A stretch of 55,595 nucleotides of DNA from assembly GCA_017858135.1 (NCBI GenBank), contig JAFMBY010000006.1, forward strand, positions 1-55,595, given 5' to 3'. The notes under the pieces were generated by a model. It was not told the origin of the DNA and did no database searches. It saw only the letters and a program-made list of their open reading frames with translations. This DNA comes from Porticoccaceae bacterium (lineage in GTDB: Bacteria > Pseudomonadota > Gammaproteobacteria > Pseudomonadales > Porticoccaceae). Numbering within the stretch: the first letter of the stretch is position 1; every line of letters starts with the position of its first letter. Positions 1 through 8,598 of the stretch are shown one piece after another. The translations under genes and the position numbers were made by a program.

Positions 1-175
1 CGTCTCTGCCACTATTACCCTAGCTTTGATCACACTGTTCTCCATACAACATTTGACTATGCAGCGGTATTGTTAGGATAGGAGAAAAGGTCTGACATGT
101 TCGCTCATATGCAAAGCATACCCGCCAAGCTTGACGTAAGTCAACGGGGCATCATCAATCGCAGTCAGGGCTGGA
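1..175. other. left-edge non-coding stretch
   Basis: This stretch lies downstream of the fecR-like gene. I see no convincing open frame, terminator or RNA in it. A TonB receptor often follows fecI-fecR in this orientation, but it would lie outside the window. Confidence 0.4.
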
Positions 176-1264
176 TTATGTGTTTTCTCTTATATTGTTG
201 AGCAACTTTTTGGTTCTGTCATTAGGCTCGAGAACGAGATTGCCGCGTTGGTCAGGAGTGACCTTGAGGGAAAAGTACGCTTGCAGCGCAGCCAGAGCGC
301 TACCTTTGGAGTCAATATTAAACACGCCTGTTATTCTCATTGATCTCAGTGATCGATCGCCGATAACGACTTTTCTCTTAGAGTATCGGTTAAGCTCTGA
401 AATAACCTCAGGTAATGTGTGATTATCAAACACCAGGCGGCCTTCCTGCCAGGCAGTCGCCTGTGGAATATCGACAATATCGGCTTTTGAAATGCCCTTG
501 CTAGAATAGGCTAATTGCTGCCCTAGATTATCTGGTTGAGCGGGCGCATGACTGATTGTGGTCATCTGATTTTGTTGAGTAACCTCCACCCTACCCTCTA
601 TCAAGGTGACCAGTACATCGCGTGCCGTCTTTCTGACAATAAAGGCTGTTCCCAGAGCAGTGATCTTGCCCACCCCTGCGTTCACGGTAAATGGACGCTG
701 GGCATCATGGGCGACATTAAATCTTGCCTGACCTTTTTCAAGGCTGATATGGCGCGAGTCGTCGGTAAAGTCGGCAACCAATGTTGTGTGCGTATCAAGA
801 AAGATCGTAGAGCCGTCGCTCAACACGATTTTTTGCCGCTCACCCACAAGGGTTTCATAGATATCGCCGGTTACAGGGGCACGCCCGATATCATCACCAA
901 ACGGTATTGCCGATACAATCGCGAGCACCAACGACGCCGCGACGGCGCACTGCGCCCATCGGGAAAGCAATAACTCGTAAACAGTATTGAGTTTGGTTTT
1001 ACCTTTCACAGAAAGATTATGTCGAATTTGTTTTCGAGCAATGGCAATTTCACGACTATTGGCGTATTTGCCAGTAATCTCCCACAGCGTTTCGAGCTCT
1101 TCATAAGCACGACCGTGGCTGGTGTCTGCTTGCAGCCAAGACTGATGACCGGCCCTTTCAGCTGCATTGATGTCATTCGAATTGAGCCTGATGAACCACT
1201 CCTGAGCCTGTTGCTCAACAGAGTTTTTACCAATACCCTCTGGCCTGCTTTTGCGCTGTTTCAT
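176..1264 (-). CDS. FecR-family anti-sigma factor / sigma regulator
   Basis: The 362-residue protein has the usual FecR layout. An N-terminal cytoplasmic DUF4880-like region (about residues 15-65, motif EQQAQEWFIRL) binds the sigma factor. One membrane segment (about 101-121) follows, then a periplasmic FecR domain (about 136-235, with GERQKIVLSDGS and GTAFIVR) and an STN-like C-terminal region. The family holds a partner ECF sigma factor inactive until an outer-membrane receptor signals through the periplasm. Its ATG overlaps the TGA of the upstream sigma gene by four bases, so the two are translationally coupled. The cognate receptor is not identifiable here: the nearest TonB receptor lacks the N-terminal signalling domain. 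The role is known from the family; the inducing ligand is unknown. Confidence 0.9.
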   Translation of the reverse strand: MKQRKSRPEGIGKNSVEQQAQEWFIRLNSNDINAAERAGHQSWLQADTSHGRAYEELETLWEITGKYANSREIAIARKQIRHNLSVKGKTKLNTVYELLLSRWAQCAVAASLVLAIVSAIPFGDDIGRAPVTGDIYETLVGERQKIVLSDGSTIFLDTHTTLVADFTDDSRHISLEKGQARFNVAHDAQRPFTVNAGVGKITALGTAFIVRKTARDVLVTLIEGRVEVTQQNQMTTISHAPAQPDNLGQQLAYSSKGISKADIVDIPQATAWQEGRLVFDNHTLPEVISELNRYSKRKVVIGDRSLRSMRITGVFNIDSKGSALAALQAYFSLKVTPDQRGNLVLEPNDRTKKLLNNIRENT

Positions 1265-1749
1265 TGGGGCTCCTTGACCATTTCCTTCATCCGCTTGAGG
1301 GCAATCATCATATATTTTTCCACCGCACTAATACTGATTCCACGGTGAATGGCGATCTGGTTATAGGTCAGTCTCTCGTAACGACTAAGTATAAAAACTT
1401 CGCGAACCCGCGGACTAAGACTTTCCAGTAACAGTAAAAATTGATCATAGAGTTCCTGCCCTCGCAATATATCCTGAGGTGTTATTTGCTCTTCTGGTGC
1501 ATAGCTTTCATCATATTCAACGTGCATCTCATGATGCCTCACTTTTTCGCGTCTCAATCTATCGCGTAAGACACTCCATGCAATGGTGAACATATAAGCA
1601 TCGTTGTAATCACTGAAGGCAATATCACGACGCTTCAAGATTTTACAAAATACCTCTTGGGTAAGTTCTTCCGCATCCCAGACGTTACGTGACCGCCGCA
1701 AGAAAAAACTTACAAGACTCCTCTGATACTGATCAACGAGTGCTTTCAT
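1261..1749 (-). CDS. ECF RNA polymerase sigma factor (FecI-like)
   Basis: The 162-residue protein has sigma-70 region 2 (about residues 5-70, with the WDAEELTQEVFCKIL core) and region 4 (about 110-160, with LTYNQIAIHRGISISAVEKYMM as helix-turn-helix). It has no region 1 or 3, as in ECF sigma factors. FecI-type factors direct transcription of receptor genes after release by FecR. The gene overlaps fecR by four bases. A GGAGG lies about 13 bases before the ATG, rather far for an ideal ribosome site, but no other in-frame start exists because a stop codon lies just upstream. The target promoter cannot be named from this window. Confidence 0.9.
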   Translation of the reverse strand: MKALVDQYQRSLVSFFLRRSRNVWDAEELTQEVFCKILKRRDIAFSDYNDAYMFTIAWSVLRDRLRREKVRHHEMHVEYDESYAPEEQITPQDILRGQELYDQFLLLLESLSPRVREVFILSRYERLTYNQIAIHRGISISAVEKYMMIALKRMKEMVKEPQ

Positions 1750-1815
1750 CAGCCGTTATAATCCTCCCAGATTGTTTTTAATATTGTCCTTAACAGAGTC
1801 TGTATCGACCCTTAT

Positions 1816-2682
1816 TTATAACGCTATTAAGCCTTTCTTAATGGCCAGATAGACGGCATTGGCCTGGGATCCTGTTCCCAGCGCCTGTTTGGCTATGGCC
1901 ATATGCTTGTTTGCGGTGTCCAGACTGATACAGAGACTATCTGCAGCCTCCGCCAAGGAAAGGTCATGCGTTGCCATCTCAGTCAGCAACCGCAATGGTT
2001 TCGGCTTGATTAGGTTTTCAGCTCTGATATGACTGAATCTGCTTTCACTAAGATAGCTAATGGCATCCGCAAGAACTTTCAAAATAGGCCCATAACGACC
2101 TGCCTTGAGACGAAATTCGGCATCGGTCATGCCGATCGACATAATGCTCAATACCCCTCGCTCTTCGACTGAATTTCTTTTGCTTCTAACAGGAATAATA
2201 TAGGCGTTGCCAACCCCATAATCGCTGTAGAGCGACAGAATCTCCTCATTTTTCTTGAACGTGTAGGTCTTCATCGGAGAGCTTTTGATAATATCGGTGA
2301 TCATCGAGAGTAATATCGGTTCGCCAATCCCGCAGTGGATGTAATCCATAACAAAGTCGAAACGGCAGTATCCTGCATCTTCGTATGCTTTAAACAGTTC
2401 GGCTGGCAGTGAGGTGTGAGGGGTTTCAATGGAACCGCGGGCGGTTTTACGGATAAGTGCGTAATCGGTAAATCCAAGCCCGGCAAGTATTTTTATAATT
2501 TCGCTGTGGAATTCATCCGCAGTTTGAACCTCGCTAAGATTGCGAATGTAATCAATTTGGCTAATTAAGACCGAGAGCGCCTGATCATCCTCATTCTCAG
2601 AGATAACCAGCTCTCCGGCCTCAATAAAATTGACTGGTTTTTGATAACCTATCTTCAACTCAGACTGACACTGTGATATCAC
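1816..2682 (-). CDS. LuxR-family transcriptional regulator with autoinducer-binding-like domain
   Basis: The 288-residue protein has an N-terminal autoinducer-binding-like domain (about residues 50-215) and a C-terminal LuxR helix-turn-helix (about 232-288, core LSLAEAADSLCISLDTANKH). By eye, the Tyr and Asp that contact acyl-homoserine lactones are kept (Y and D nine residues apart in AYEDAGYCRFD). The two pocket tryptophans are replaced by leucine. No luxI-type synthase is nearby, so this is a LuxR solo and probably senses something else. It starts with GTG, with AAGGAT about ten bases upstream; no in-frame ATG lies close. It is transcribed alone, downstream of the P450/TonB operon terminator. 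Confidence 0.85.
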   Translation of the reverse strand: MISQCQSELKIGYQKPVNFIEAGELVISENEDDQALSVLISQIDYIRNLSEVQTADEFHSEIIKILAGLGFTDYALIRKTARGSIETPHTSLPAELFKAYEDAGYCRFDFVMDYIHCGIGEPILLSMITDIIKSSPMKTYTFKKNEEILSLYSDYGVGNAYIIPVRSKRNSVEERGVLSIMSIGMTDAEFRLKAGRYGPILKVLADAISYLSESRFSHIRAENLIKPKPLRLLTEMATHDLSLAEAADSLCISLDTANKHMAIAKQALGTGSQANAVYLAIKKGLIAL

Positions 2683-3042
2683 GCTTCAATATCCTTATAA
2701 GCCGACTGCCAATGAAATGAACGCCACTATCGAAACATACTAGGTAAGAAGATAGATGCCAACAAGTAGACGATTTGATGGAAAAAACGGCAGAATACTG
2801 CCTTATTTTTGATGGTAATTAATAAAAGTTGAGTATCTTTCCTCATTTCTCATATGAAGCGGGTAACAGAATAACTGGATCGGATACTTAAACACGGTGA
2901 TCACTATGCTCTCAGGGGCCAACAGAACGCATTTTAGTGGGGTAATGGAAGGGTAAGCTAGGCAGGAGATGACAATAAAAAAACGGCAACGTTTATTTTC
3001 ATGTTGCCGTTTTTTAAGCGTCAGTAGAGCGCGATAAGACTG
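2683..3042. other. intergenic region between luxR and TonB receptor
   Basis: This 360-base AT-rich gap holds the promoter side of the luxR-type gene (high-coordinate start) and the terminator of the TonB receptor at its right end. A GTGATCAC palindrome lies near 2898 and may be coincidental. I see no small gene. Confidence 0.5.
2977..3016 (-). terminator. Rho-independent terminator of the P450-TonB receptor operon
   Basis: Complementary arms AACGGCAAC and GTTGCCGTT surround a 12-base loop. A-rich and T-rich tracts on the two sides give a U-run on either strand. It lies about 30 bases past the receptor stop codon, so it most likely ends the minus-strand operon, and it could act bidirectionally. 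Confidence 0.85.
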
Positions 3043-5247
3043 TTAAAACTGGTAGCTGATATCAAGTCCTAGAGTGCGAGGAGTACCAAAGGCCTGGCCT
3101 ATGGACACAGCTGGGTCACCAACGGGGAAAGCATAAACTATGTATTCTTCGTCGAAAATATTTTTGCCCCAGACTGAGGCTTTCAACTGGCCATCACCAA
3201 CGTCAATACCACTTAACTCGACCCGAGCATTCACCAAACTGTAAGCATCCGTGCGTTGCTCGCCAAATGGCACATAGGCAAAATGATCTGTCGAGGTCAT
3301 GTCCACATGTATGGCAACTACGCCATAATCTCTGGGTGCAAACTGATAATCGACCGTAATGGCACCCGCATGCTGAGGAGCTTGGGCAACGAAAAATTCT
3401 TTCAATACTCCGCCATTTAAGGGGTTCGGTTGCATCGGCATATCACCATCAAGATAGGTATAACTTAAGCCCACTAAAAGTCCCATTATTGGTGATAGCG
3501 TGACATCGATTTCTGCACCGCTAATTTCGACAGTTTTGGCTGCATTAATTGTTTCTACCAGCGTTACGATAACTGGGTCTGAAAAATCCAACTGCATATC
3601 TTCGTAATCAGTGGTGAACACAGCGATATTAAATCGTGCCCGATGATCCCAGAATTCGGATTTAAGGCCTATCTCCCAGGTCTTCGCCACTTCTTCGGCA
3701 AAGGGACTAAAGCTTGCTGAGCGCGTATTAACGCCACCGGCTTTATAGGCTGTACCCCACTTTACGTAAGTCGACAGGTCATCCAACCAATGATAGTGAA
3801 GCGCAATTGAAGCATCGAGATGTTCTGAATCCTGCCTCGACTCGCTCAATGTCGTTTCAAGGCGACTGGCAATCTTTTTATCTTCCGTGTAACGCCCCCC
3901 CACGGTTAACTCCATTCGGCTTTCAAACACATTGGGCACCCATGAAACCTGTCCATAAACAGCTCTGGAACGGGCTTCTGCGTTGACTATTCTTGGGGCT
4001 AGGAAACTCGCACTACCAAGTGCATCAAAGGTTGTGGGAGGATCAATTGGACTTAACGGCGGACCAAAGATACCAAAAATATCGAGGGAAAAACTGTCTT
4101 GTAAAACTTTATTAACATCCTCTTTTAAGTAATACAGACCTGTAACCCAATCAATCTGTTGAGAACTCCCAATAAATTGTAATTCTTGAGAATATTGATC
4201 TTGCTCCATTAAAGAGAGGTCTAAAAGACCGTTGTAATAGAGAACTCCAGCATAATTATTTTGACTGTCTTCTTTGAGGTTGCGCACCGCGCTGATCGAT
4301 TTAATTGTAAGCTGATCAGAAGCCTCCCAGGTCAGTACTGCTGTGTGCCCTTCCTGTTCGACGACCGTTGGGTCTAAGGGGCTAACCGGCAATCGAGTTT
4401 CTGTAAGCCGCTCTCGCTCCTCACCAAAAACCCCGATATTGTCTTTATAGAATTGGATATATTCCTGCACCATCTCCACATTAGAGTGGTCATAACTGTA
4501 ATCGACCGTGAGCTCCTTGCGGGGCTGCCAATTGACACTAAGCTTGCCGCCATCTTTGTTATAGGCGTTGTAATCAGCCTCGTCGGGGGCGGTATTGTTC
4601 ACCCACCCGTCTCGCTCTGAGTGCAGATAGTCAAATTTCACTCTGACGCCTGAGATTTCCGGTAAATTAAGCCGAGTGACACTTCTCAGCTCATTAAAAC
4701 GTCCCATACTGATAATTTGTTTGAGGCCCAATTTACCGGAAGGCTTTTTTGACACCAGACTTACCGCGCCACCTATGGAATTACGGCCAAAAAGTGTTCC
4801 CTGAGGTCCGCGCAAAACTTCAATGCGTTCCAAGTCGGGTAACTCCAAACCAAAACTATGGGAACGGGCAAGGTAGACACCATCAAGATAGATGCCGACG
4901 GAGCCATCTCTTGTCACTTCACTTACATCAGAGGGCGCATTGCCACGAATAGCGATAACAAGATTTGATGGTGTGCTGCCCAATGGAGTTATTCTCAATG
5001 ATGGGATGATTCCGCCTGACAACCCTCCCATATCAGATATACCCTGCAAGCCTAACTGAGTTGAGCTCAAAACCGACATCGAAATCGGGGCATTTTGCAT
5101 AGACTCTGGGCGCTTTTGTGCGGTAATAATTATTTCGTCTAAACCATACTGACTGCTCATTTCCGACTCAAACTGTGACAGTGCGAATGCACTACTTGTA
5201 ATGCCAAAAGACAACATTGCGAACGATAAAACCTTACTCCTTTTCAT
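3043..5247 (-). CDS. TonB-dependent outer-membrane receptor
   Basis: The 734-residue protein starts with a signal peptide (MKRSKVLSFAMLS... ending near SAFA). A TonB-box-like DEIIITAQKRPESMQNAP and the plug domain follow (RIEVLRGPQGTLFGRNSIGGAV, about residues 140-165). It then has a long barrel ending in an aromatic residue (ISYQF). These proteins import scarce substrates across the outer membrane using TonB energy. It has no N-terminal STN signalling domain, so it is not an obvious trigger for the nearby FecIR pair. An AGGAG precedes the ATG. Only 25 bases separate it from the upstream P450 gene, so receptor and P450 are probably co-transcribed and handle the same lipophilic or chelated compound. 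The substrate is not deducible. Confidence 0.92.
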   Translation of the reverse strand: MKRSKVLSFAMLSFGITSSAFALSQFESEMSSQYGLDEIIITAQKRPESMQNAPISMSVLSSTQLGLQGISDMGGLSGGIIPSLRITPLGSTPSNLVIAIRGNAPSDVSEVTRDGSVGIYLDGVYLARSHSFGLELPDLERIEVLRGPQGTLFGRNSIGGAVSLVSKKPSGKLGLKQIISMGRFNELRSVTRLNLPEISGVRVKFDYLHSERDGWVNNTAPDEADYNAYNKDGGKLSVNWQPRKELTVDYSYDHSNVEMVQEYIQFYKDNIGVFGEERERLTETRLPVSPLDPTVVEQEGHTAVLTWEASDQLTIKSISAVRNLKEDSQNNYAGVLYYNGLLDLSLMEQDQYSQELQFIGSSQQIDWVTGLYYLKEDVNKVLQDSFSLDIFGIFGPPLSPIDPPTTFDALGSASFLAPRIVNAEARSRAVYGQVSWVPNVFESRMELTVGGRYTEDKKIASRLETTLSESRQDSEHLDASIALHYHWLDDLSTYVKWGTAYKAGGVNTRSASFSPFAEEVAKTWEIGLKSEFWDHRARFNIAVFTTDYEDMQLDFSDPVIVTLVETINAAKTVEISGAEIDVTLSPIMGLLVGLSYTYLDGDMPMQPNPLNGGVLKEFFVAQAPQHAGAITVDYQFAPRDYGVVAIHVDMTSTDHFAYVPFGEQRTDAYSLVNARVELSGIDVGDGQLKASVWGKNIFDEEYIVYAFPVGDPAVSIGQAFGTPRTLGLDISYQF

Positions 5248-5272
5248 AACTGCTCCTTATGTATGAGGACTA

Positions 5273-6499
5273 CTATTTGTAAAATCGAACAGGCAATTCA
5301 GACACTCCTTGGACAAAAAAGGATTTCTCCCATGCCAACTGATCATCTGGAGGACATTCGAATTTCAGGAAAGCCTGAACTAAGGCTTCAAAAGCAATGG
5401 TGAGTTCAAGCCTCGCTAGCGCGGCACCGACACAGCTATGAATACCATGACCGAAGGTCATATGCCTTTTTAGATCGGACCTATCTAAGTCAAATTTGTC
5501 GGGATCTTTGAACCATTGCGGATCGCGATTGGCAGAGGCTAGTAATACCATCACCATTTCACCTTGTGGAATAGTGACACCTGCTATTTCAACAGCACGG
5601 GTCGTATTTCTCATTGTGCATGATCCCGAAGGGCTGAAACGCAGCAGCTCTTCGACAAAGGCGGGCACTAGACTGAGATCAGCAGCCAACTGGGCGATTA
5701 ATTGCGGCTGGCGACAGAGTAAAATCACCCCATTGTTTAACATCTGCACACCGGTAGAAAAGCCCGCTGACATAATCAAGCTCATTAATCCAAAAAGCTG
5801 CCGATCGGATAATTTCTTGTTATCTACCTCGGCATTGACAAGCTCTGTCACCAAATCACTCTTTGGGTTTTGCCGCCGTTTCTCAAAAACATTTAGATAA
5901 TACTGATGCTGTCTAATCGTCACCGCTTCATAGGCTTCAACAAACTGCGTCGATGGACGCTTAAAGGTTATTTGCTCTTCAAGCTCAACCCACTCCTTTA
6001 TCTCCGCTAAGCTCTGCTCTTCATTCAAGCCGACAATATCACGCATAATTTCCGCTATGTAGGGATAGGCAAAGTGCTGCACAAAATCAATGGGGGAGTC
6101 GAGCGCCAAATTAGGCGTCAACGAGTTAGCAATAGACCTCATAAAAGGGGCCATAGATTGCATAGCCTGAGATGTGAAGGCGCCATTGATGATCTTACGA
6201 TATTGCCTGTGATCTGGCGGGTCCTGCGCAATAACTAGGCGTGGCACTCTGCACTCCGGCTTCAGCCATTTGGAGTCATAGGCTAAATTAATACCAGTAG
6301 ACGAAAAAAGCTCAGGATGTGCCAGAACATATTCTACATCGGATGCTCGACTGACCGCCCACATATCATCTGGCTTGACCTGGCAAACAGGATGGGTTTC
6401 ACGCATGTATTTATACGTTGGATATGGGTTGGCTCGAAAAATGCGGTCATTAAAATCAAACTCTGGGCCACTCTTCAGAGCCCCCCTAGAGACAGTCAT
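5273..6499 (-). CDS. cytochrome P450
   Basis: The 408-residue soluble bacterial class I P450 has the ExxR pair at E284/R287. The heme loop FGHGIHSCVG (349-358) carries the thiolate Cys356. The I-helix oxygen-activation motif reads AGFST (245-249), so the usual Asp/Glu before the Thr is Ser. The C-helix region has DPPDHRQYRK. It would hydroxylate a hydrophobic substrate using electrons from a ferredoxin and reductase, neither of which is encoded next to it. A strong GGGAGGTG precedes the ATG. It lies between a LuxR-type regulator (28-base gap) and a TonB receptor (25-base gap), which suggests one regulated uptake-and-oxidation operon. The substrate is unknown. Confidence 0.93.
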   Translation of the reverse strand: MTVSRGALKSGPEFDFNDRIFRANPYPTYKYMRETHPVCQVKPDDMWAVSRASDVEYVLAHPELFSSTGINLAYDSKWLKPECRVPRLVIAQDPPDHRQYRKIINGAFTSQAMQSMAPFMRSIANSLTPNLALDSPIDFVQHFAYPYIAEIMRDIVGLNEEQSLAEIKEWVELEEQITFKRPSTQFVEAYEAVTIRQHQYYLNVFEKRRQNPKSDLVTELVNAEVDNKKLSDRQLFGLMSLIMSAGFSTGVQMLNNGVILLCRQPQLIAQLAADLSLVPAFVEELLRFSPSGSCTMRNTTRAVEIAGVTIPQGEMVMVLLASANRDPQWFKDPDKFDLDRSDLKRHMTFGHGIHSCVGAALARLELTIAFEALVQAFLKFECPPDDQLAWEKSFFVQGVSELPVRFYK

Positions 6500-6527
6500 A
6501 CCGCACCTCCCTGACGAATATCTATGA

Positions 6528-7430
6528 TTACGTTGTGTACTGAATCAGTCCGTTTACTATCGCTTTTTTAATTGCGGCATAGTTTGTTCGCGCGCCAAAA
6601 GCCTTCCGTGCTGTCTCCAAGTGCTTATTGGCGGTCACAACACTTATGTTCAAGTGATCCGCGACCTGGATAATATTAAAATCATTGTTCGCTAGCGTAT
6701 CCAATACTCGCAGCGGTCTTGGATTAATCGACAAGACTTCATCATTACTACTCACGCCACCAATCAACGTATTAGGGAATTTACGTGATGCGACAGCGTC
6801 AATGGCCTCGCACAAAAGCTGCAAGGTCGACTCACAACCTCTGACAATCCGTTTCAGTTCAATAGGGCTGCAGCCTTGAATAGTGACTGATAAAACAACA
6901 TTTCCCTTGCCATTGTTTGCCTTCGCAAGAGTATTGTAGAACTCGTGATAACCATAGGATTTATTTAACTCAAAAATGGCTTTCATCATTTGAGTCATAT
7001 TAATATCAAAGGGGGCATTTCTCGCATAGTCATGCAGTGTTGACTGATAAATTGGCGCCGTATTAGAGTTGGCGTAAGGCAGGATCAGATCATGTTCGAA
7101 AAAGCGTTCACTGAAGTAGTCGGTAAGGAGATCACTGGAGACCGTCATCAAATTTTCCGAATCGGCATCGCCACTCTGAGACCTAAAATAAGAGAACTCC
7201 TGAAACCCTAATTCTCTAATAGCGTGCTCTATTTTGCGCTTAAATTCGGACAGATCATTGGCAGCAGACAAATCTGCGTAATAGCCAAACTCTAGTTCGG
7301 AGTAAGAGTCTGAAAAATCTTGAGCCCTGCGAGGCTTATTCGACGCTATTCGAGACGCATCAATTAAATCAACAATCCTATTTCTAGAACCGTCGCCCCA
7401 TTCAGATAGTAGTTGGTTGTTTTCTGACAT
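6528..7430 (-). CDS. LuxR-family transcriptional regulator with autoinducer-binding-like domain
   Basis: The 300-residue protein has an N-terminal autoinducer-binding-like domain (about residues 55-215) and a C-terminal LuxR helix-turn-helix (about 240-298, core FNIIQVADHLNISVVTANKH). The Tyr/Asp pair nine residues apart is kept (DYFSERFFEHD). The pocket tryptophans appear to be Leu and Tyr. It resembles the regulator at 1816-2682 in architecture and likely shares origin, but the two differ widely in sequence. It is the first gene of the probable operon with the P450 and TonB receptor and so is a good candidate for their regulator. There is no luxI homologue nearby, so the ligand is unknown and may be the imported or oxidised compound. 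Confidence 0.85.
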   Translation of the reverse strand: MSENNQLLSEWGDGSRNRIVDLIDASRIASNKPRRAQDFSDSYSELEFGYYADLSAANDLSEFKRKIEHAIRELGFQEFSYFRSQSGDADSENLMTVSSDLLTDYFSERFFEHDLILPYANSNTAPIYQSTLHDYARNAPFDINMTQMMKAIFELNKSYGYHEFYNTLAKANNGKGNVVLSVTIQGCSPIELKRIVRGCESTLQLLCEAIDAVASRKFPNTLIGGVSSNDEVLSINPRPLRVLDTLANNDFNIIQVADHLNISVVTANKHLETARKAFGARTNYAAIKKAIVNGLIQYTT

Positions 7431-7558
7431 TCCCTGCCACCGACTTTGATCGTTGCTATATCAAAAAAATACGCAGCAAACATTACCTACCTCAGCACAG
7501 AAGGAAAAAGGATATATCGGCAATATATTGGGTGAAGGGACTACAAAACAGGTCGCGA

Positions 7559-8119
7559 TCAATAAAAGCCTATCTCGGCGATCTGGATATCGGCGCTGTG
7601 GTCGCGACCGTAGGCAACAATGCCAATACTGCGAATCGAGCTGGGCTTAACTGCTTTGCTCAGCCAGTTGCCCGATCGTACAAAAGCAGTCAGGGGGACT
7701 CTAACGGTCTGCCACTCCTCTGTGGTGGCAAAGCTCGCTTGATAGTACTGCCATGGCAGCAGGGTTCCAGCGGTACGCAGATGCAGATAATACTGCTGGC
7801 CGTTACCGCGCACTTTGATATAGGCGCCGGTTGCAGAATCGATGCTATTCTTGGCAATATCCGCGCGCAGCTGGATAAAACCACCATTATTTTCCGTGCT
7901 GACCTGTCCGGTCATATGGGCAAAATATTCACCCTCTTGGTTTTTAAAAGTGACCCTTCCTTGAGAGACGCCTCCCATTACTTGGTCGCTGAAATAGCTC
8001 CAACGCATTTCCGGCTGCGATTCAAAATTATCCTTCACAAGCTCTTCCACGGCCATGCTGGCGGGTATCAAACAGACAGCGAGCCAGCTGCAGAGTATTC
8101 GTTTGCCTAAAATCTTCAT
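7559..8119 (-). CDS. CIA30-family exported protein
   Basis: The 186-residue protein has a signal peptide (MKILGKRILCSWLAVCLIPASMA) followed by a CIA30-type galactose-binding-like fold. The family motif SDQVMGGVSQGR lies at about residues 44-55, with GGFIQLR and GIVAYGR further on. The domain was named for mitochondrial complex I assembly factor 30. Most bacterial members, including exported ones like this, have no proven function and may bind carbohydrate or assist assembly of periplasmic proteins. The antisense strand holds a similar-length open frame, but only this strand shows family motifs. No operon partner is clear. Confidence 0.8.
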   Translation of the reverse strand: MKILGKRILCSWLAVCLIPASMAVEELVKDNFESQPEMRWSYFSDQVMGGVSQGRVTFKNQEGEYFAHMTGQVSTENNGGFIQLRADIAKNSIDSATGAYIKVRGNGQQYYLHLRTAGTLLPWQYYQASFATTEEWQTVRVPLTAFVRSGNWLSKAVKPSSIRSIGIVAYGRDHSADIQIAEIGFY

Positions 8120-8152
8120 CTGTTGCGACCTTTGTTAGCACTTTTGGTAGTT

Positions 8153-8449
8153 TTAACGTTTGTACTGCGTTGGACAATAGCCACGATTAACGTCTGGAGA
8201 ACGCAGTTCTAGGTGCTTAGTTTTACGCCCATTGACGCGTTTGCGCCACAATCGGAAAGAGCGCGGCTTTAAATTGCGTCGCATTAGTGAGATCACCGCG
8301 GACTCATTGAGCCCGAAGCCGCGCTCAATCGCTTCAAACGGCGTTCGATCCTCCCACGCCATCTCAACAATACGCGATAGCTCACTGGCGTTTATAGCCG
8401 CATCGACCGGTGCCTGTGATTGACTCTGCGTGCTGACTTTATTGTCCAT
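8153..8449 (-). CDS. TIGR03643-type small conserved protein
   Basis: The product has about 98 residues from the ATG at 8449. An in-frame TTG at 8473 would add eight residues. The core (ELSRIVEMAWEDRTPFEAIERGFGLNESAVISLMRRNLKPRSF...) matches the small basic TIGR03643/DUF2805 proteins. These begin with a helix-turn-helix-like segment and end with a basic tail (here GRKTKHLELRSPDVNRGYCPTQYKR). No function is established for the family; the layout suggests nucleic-acid binding, which is an inference. It is divergent from the gene at 8599. Confidence 0.8.
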   Translation of the reverse strand: MDNKVSTQSQSQAPVDAAINASELSRIVEMAWEDRTPFEAIERGFGLNESAVISLMRRNLKPRSFRLWRKRVNGRKTKHLELRSPDVNRGYCPTQYKR

Positions 8450-8598
8450 AATGGGTTCTCTGGTGCGACCCAAAGGTATACGGTCGCGACTGTTTAACCG
8501 ATGAGTCGATCCGCTATTACATTTGCTCTGGCTTTGCGGTAGAGTCCTAGGTTTACGCCATTTAACCCAATTTTTAAACCACTCTTTAAGTGCTGATA

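Noticed and set aside
7532..8110. Long open frame opposite the CIA30 gene
   Set aside because: It is a shadow; only the minus strand shows a signal peptide and the SDQVMGGVSQGR family motif.
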